The notes under the pieces were generated by a model. That model ran no database searches. It saw nothing but the letters and a program-made list of their open reading frames with translations, and was not told the origin of the DNA. Below are positions 29,145-29,538 of a stretch of 29,538 nucleotides of DNA, piece after piece; within the stretch, counting starts at the first letter, position 1; each line of letters starts with the position of its first letter. The stretch lies in the IMG/VR virus record IMGVR_UViG_3300028920_000211, positions 1-29,538 of that record. One strand, 5' to 3'. Source of the DNA: a virus. The translations under genes and the position numbers were made by a program.

Positions 29145-29538
29145 TGTCTGAAGACGACAAGATAATACGTGAAGAAATTGACGCTATTTTAAGCGACATA
29201 AGAAAGCTTTACATGGCTTCTGGCAAGAAAGCTTCAGGGGAGTTTGAAAAAGGCCTCGAGGCGATTTATGAGCCGAATAAAGGAACGATTAGGGGCTTTG
29301 TTTATCTTGCAGGACGTAAAGCGGGAAAAATGCCGCCAGTTTCCGCGATTTTAAGCTGGTTAAAAATAAAAGGAATAAAGTCTTTTAAAAAGAATCAGTC
29401 AGTCAGGGGGCTTGCGTGGGCGATTGCGAAAAAGATTGCGAAGGAAGGGACCAAGCAAGAAAACGCATTGAAAATTTATGAAGAAGTAATTACGCCGCAA
29501 CGGATTAATAAAATAATTGATAGGATTGCGAAATTAAA
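29144..29538 (+). CDS. HK97 gp10-like tail-completion protein, N-terminal part (continues at base 1)
   Basis: ATG 29144 overlaps the previous stop by one base. The frame runs off the window end and continues at bases 1-188; the whole protein has 151 residues. The region GRKAGKMPPVSAILSWLKIK, followed by VRGLAWAIAKKIAKEG, matches the HK97 gp10-like / tail-completion family seen in neck modules (helix plus 'P-P-V-x-x-I-x-x-W' motif). These proteins join head and tail or complete the tail end. It is followed 3 bases after its stop by the distal-tail gene. Confidence 0.75.
   Translation, partial: MSEDDKIIREEIDAILSDIRKLYMASGKKASGEFEKGLEAIYEPNKGTIRGFVYLAGRKAGKMPPVSAILSWLKIKGIKSFKKNQSVRGLAWAIAKKIAKEGTKQENALKIYEEVITPQRINKIIDRIAKL
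29412..29538. repeat. Second copy of the 127-bp terminal duplication
   Basis: Exact copy of bases 1-127. Removing one copy and joining the ends restores a single open reading frame that starts at 29144 and stops at 188. Confidence 0.95.

Noticed and set aside
1-29538. Genome-wide recoding of TAG, suggested by the TAG at 8208-8210
   Set aside because: TAG ends several complete genes (protease 17707, connector 22023, large terminase 28185, early gene 14364), so it is an ordinary stop here.
1-29538. Temperate phage with integrase or att site; tRNA genes; CRISPR array
   Set aside because: No recombinase motif, no tRNA-like cloverleaf and no regularly spaced repeats were found on reading both strands.

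Overview
The window looks like one complete small phage genome of a Bacteroidota host, most likely a flavobacterium. The first 127 bases (1-127) recur exactly as the last 127 (29412-29538), and one gene reads through the join. The sequence is therefore best read as a circular or circularly permuted molecule of about 29,411 bp with an assembly overlap. The host is inferred from AT-rich DNA, starts preceded by A/T-rich leaders without clear Shine-Dalgarno sites, a -7 box of the flavobacterial TAnnTTTG type, and structural proteins of the kind common in siphophages of Bacteroidota. I see no integrase, transposase, reverse transcriptase, CRISPR array or tRNA gene.

There are two transcription units. 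A 141-bp divergent region (16244-16384) starts both. A strong hairpin (6579-6611) ends both where they converge.

The minus-strand unit runs from 16243 down to 6633 and is the early block of small, tightly packed genes. It holds a ribbon-helix-helix protein, an HNH/zinc-knuckle protein, a Spo11/topoisomerase VI-A-like winged-helix plus Toprim protein whose frame is broken, a Rad52-type annealing protein with a YqaJ/Cas4-like PD-(D/E)XK exonuclease, a free-standing DnaA domain IV, several HTH proteins, a DnaT-like replication protein and an SSB-like protein ending in DDLPF. There is no DNA polymerase or helicase, so replication must borrow host enzymes.

The plus-strand unit runs from 16385 across the join to 6520. 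Its order is: ClpP-like protease with fused scaffold, major capsid, probable tail tube, HeH-domain protein, portal, connector, spanin-like membrane protein, holin, beta-helix tail spike, GH108-type lysozyme, small basic protein, terminase small and large subunits, three connector or tail-completion genes, two large distal-tail proteins, and the tape measure. These genes describe a siphovirus. Terminase lies behind the lysis genes, and the distal-tail genes precede the tape measure.

Most unusual observations: (1) a canonical -1 ribosomal frameshift signal (A AAA AAC, 9-nt spacer, 12-bp stem) that would join a small membrane protein to a LIM-like zinc finger at 7972-8291; (2) a phage Spo11/TopoVI-A-like gene split by a one-base deletion; (3) a 79-codon open frame with no start codon directly behind the DnaA-like gene; (4) about tenfold depletion of GATC genome-wide while GGCC is not depleted.
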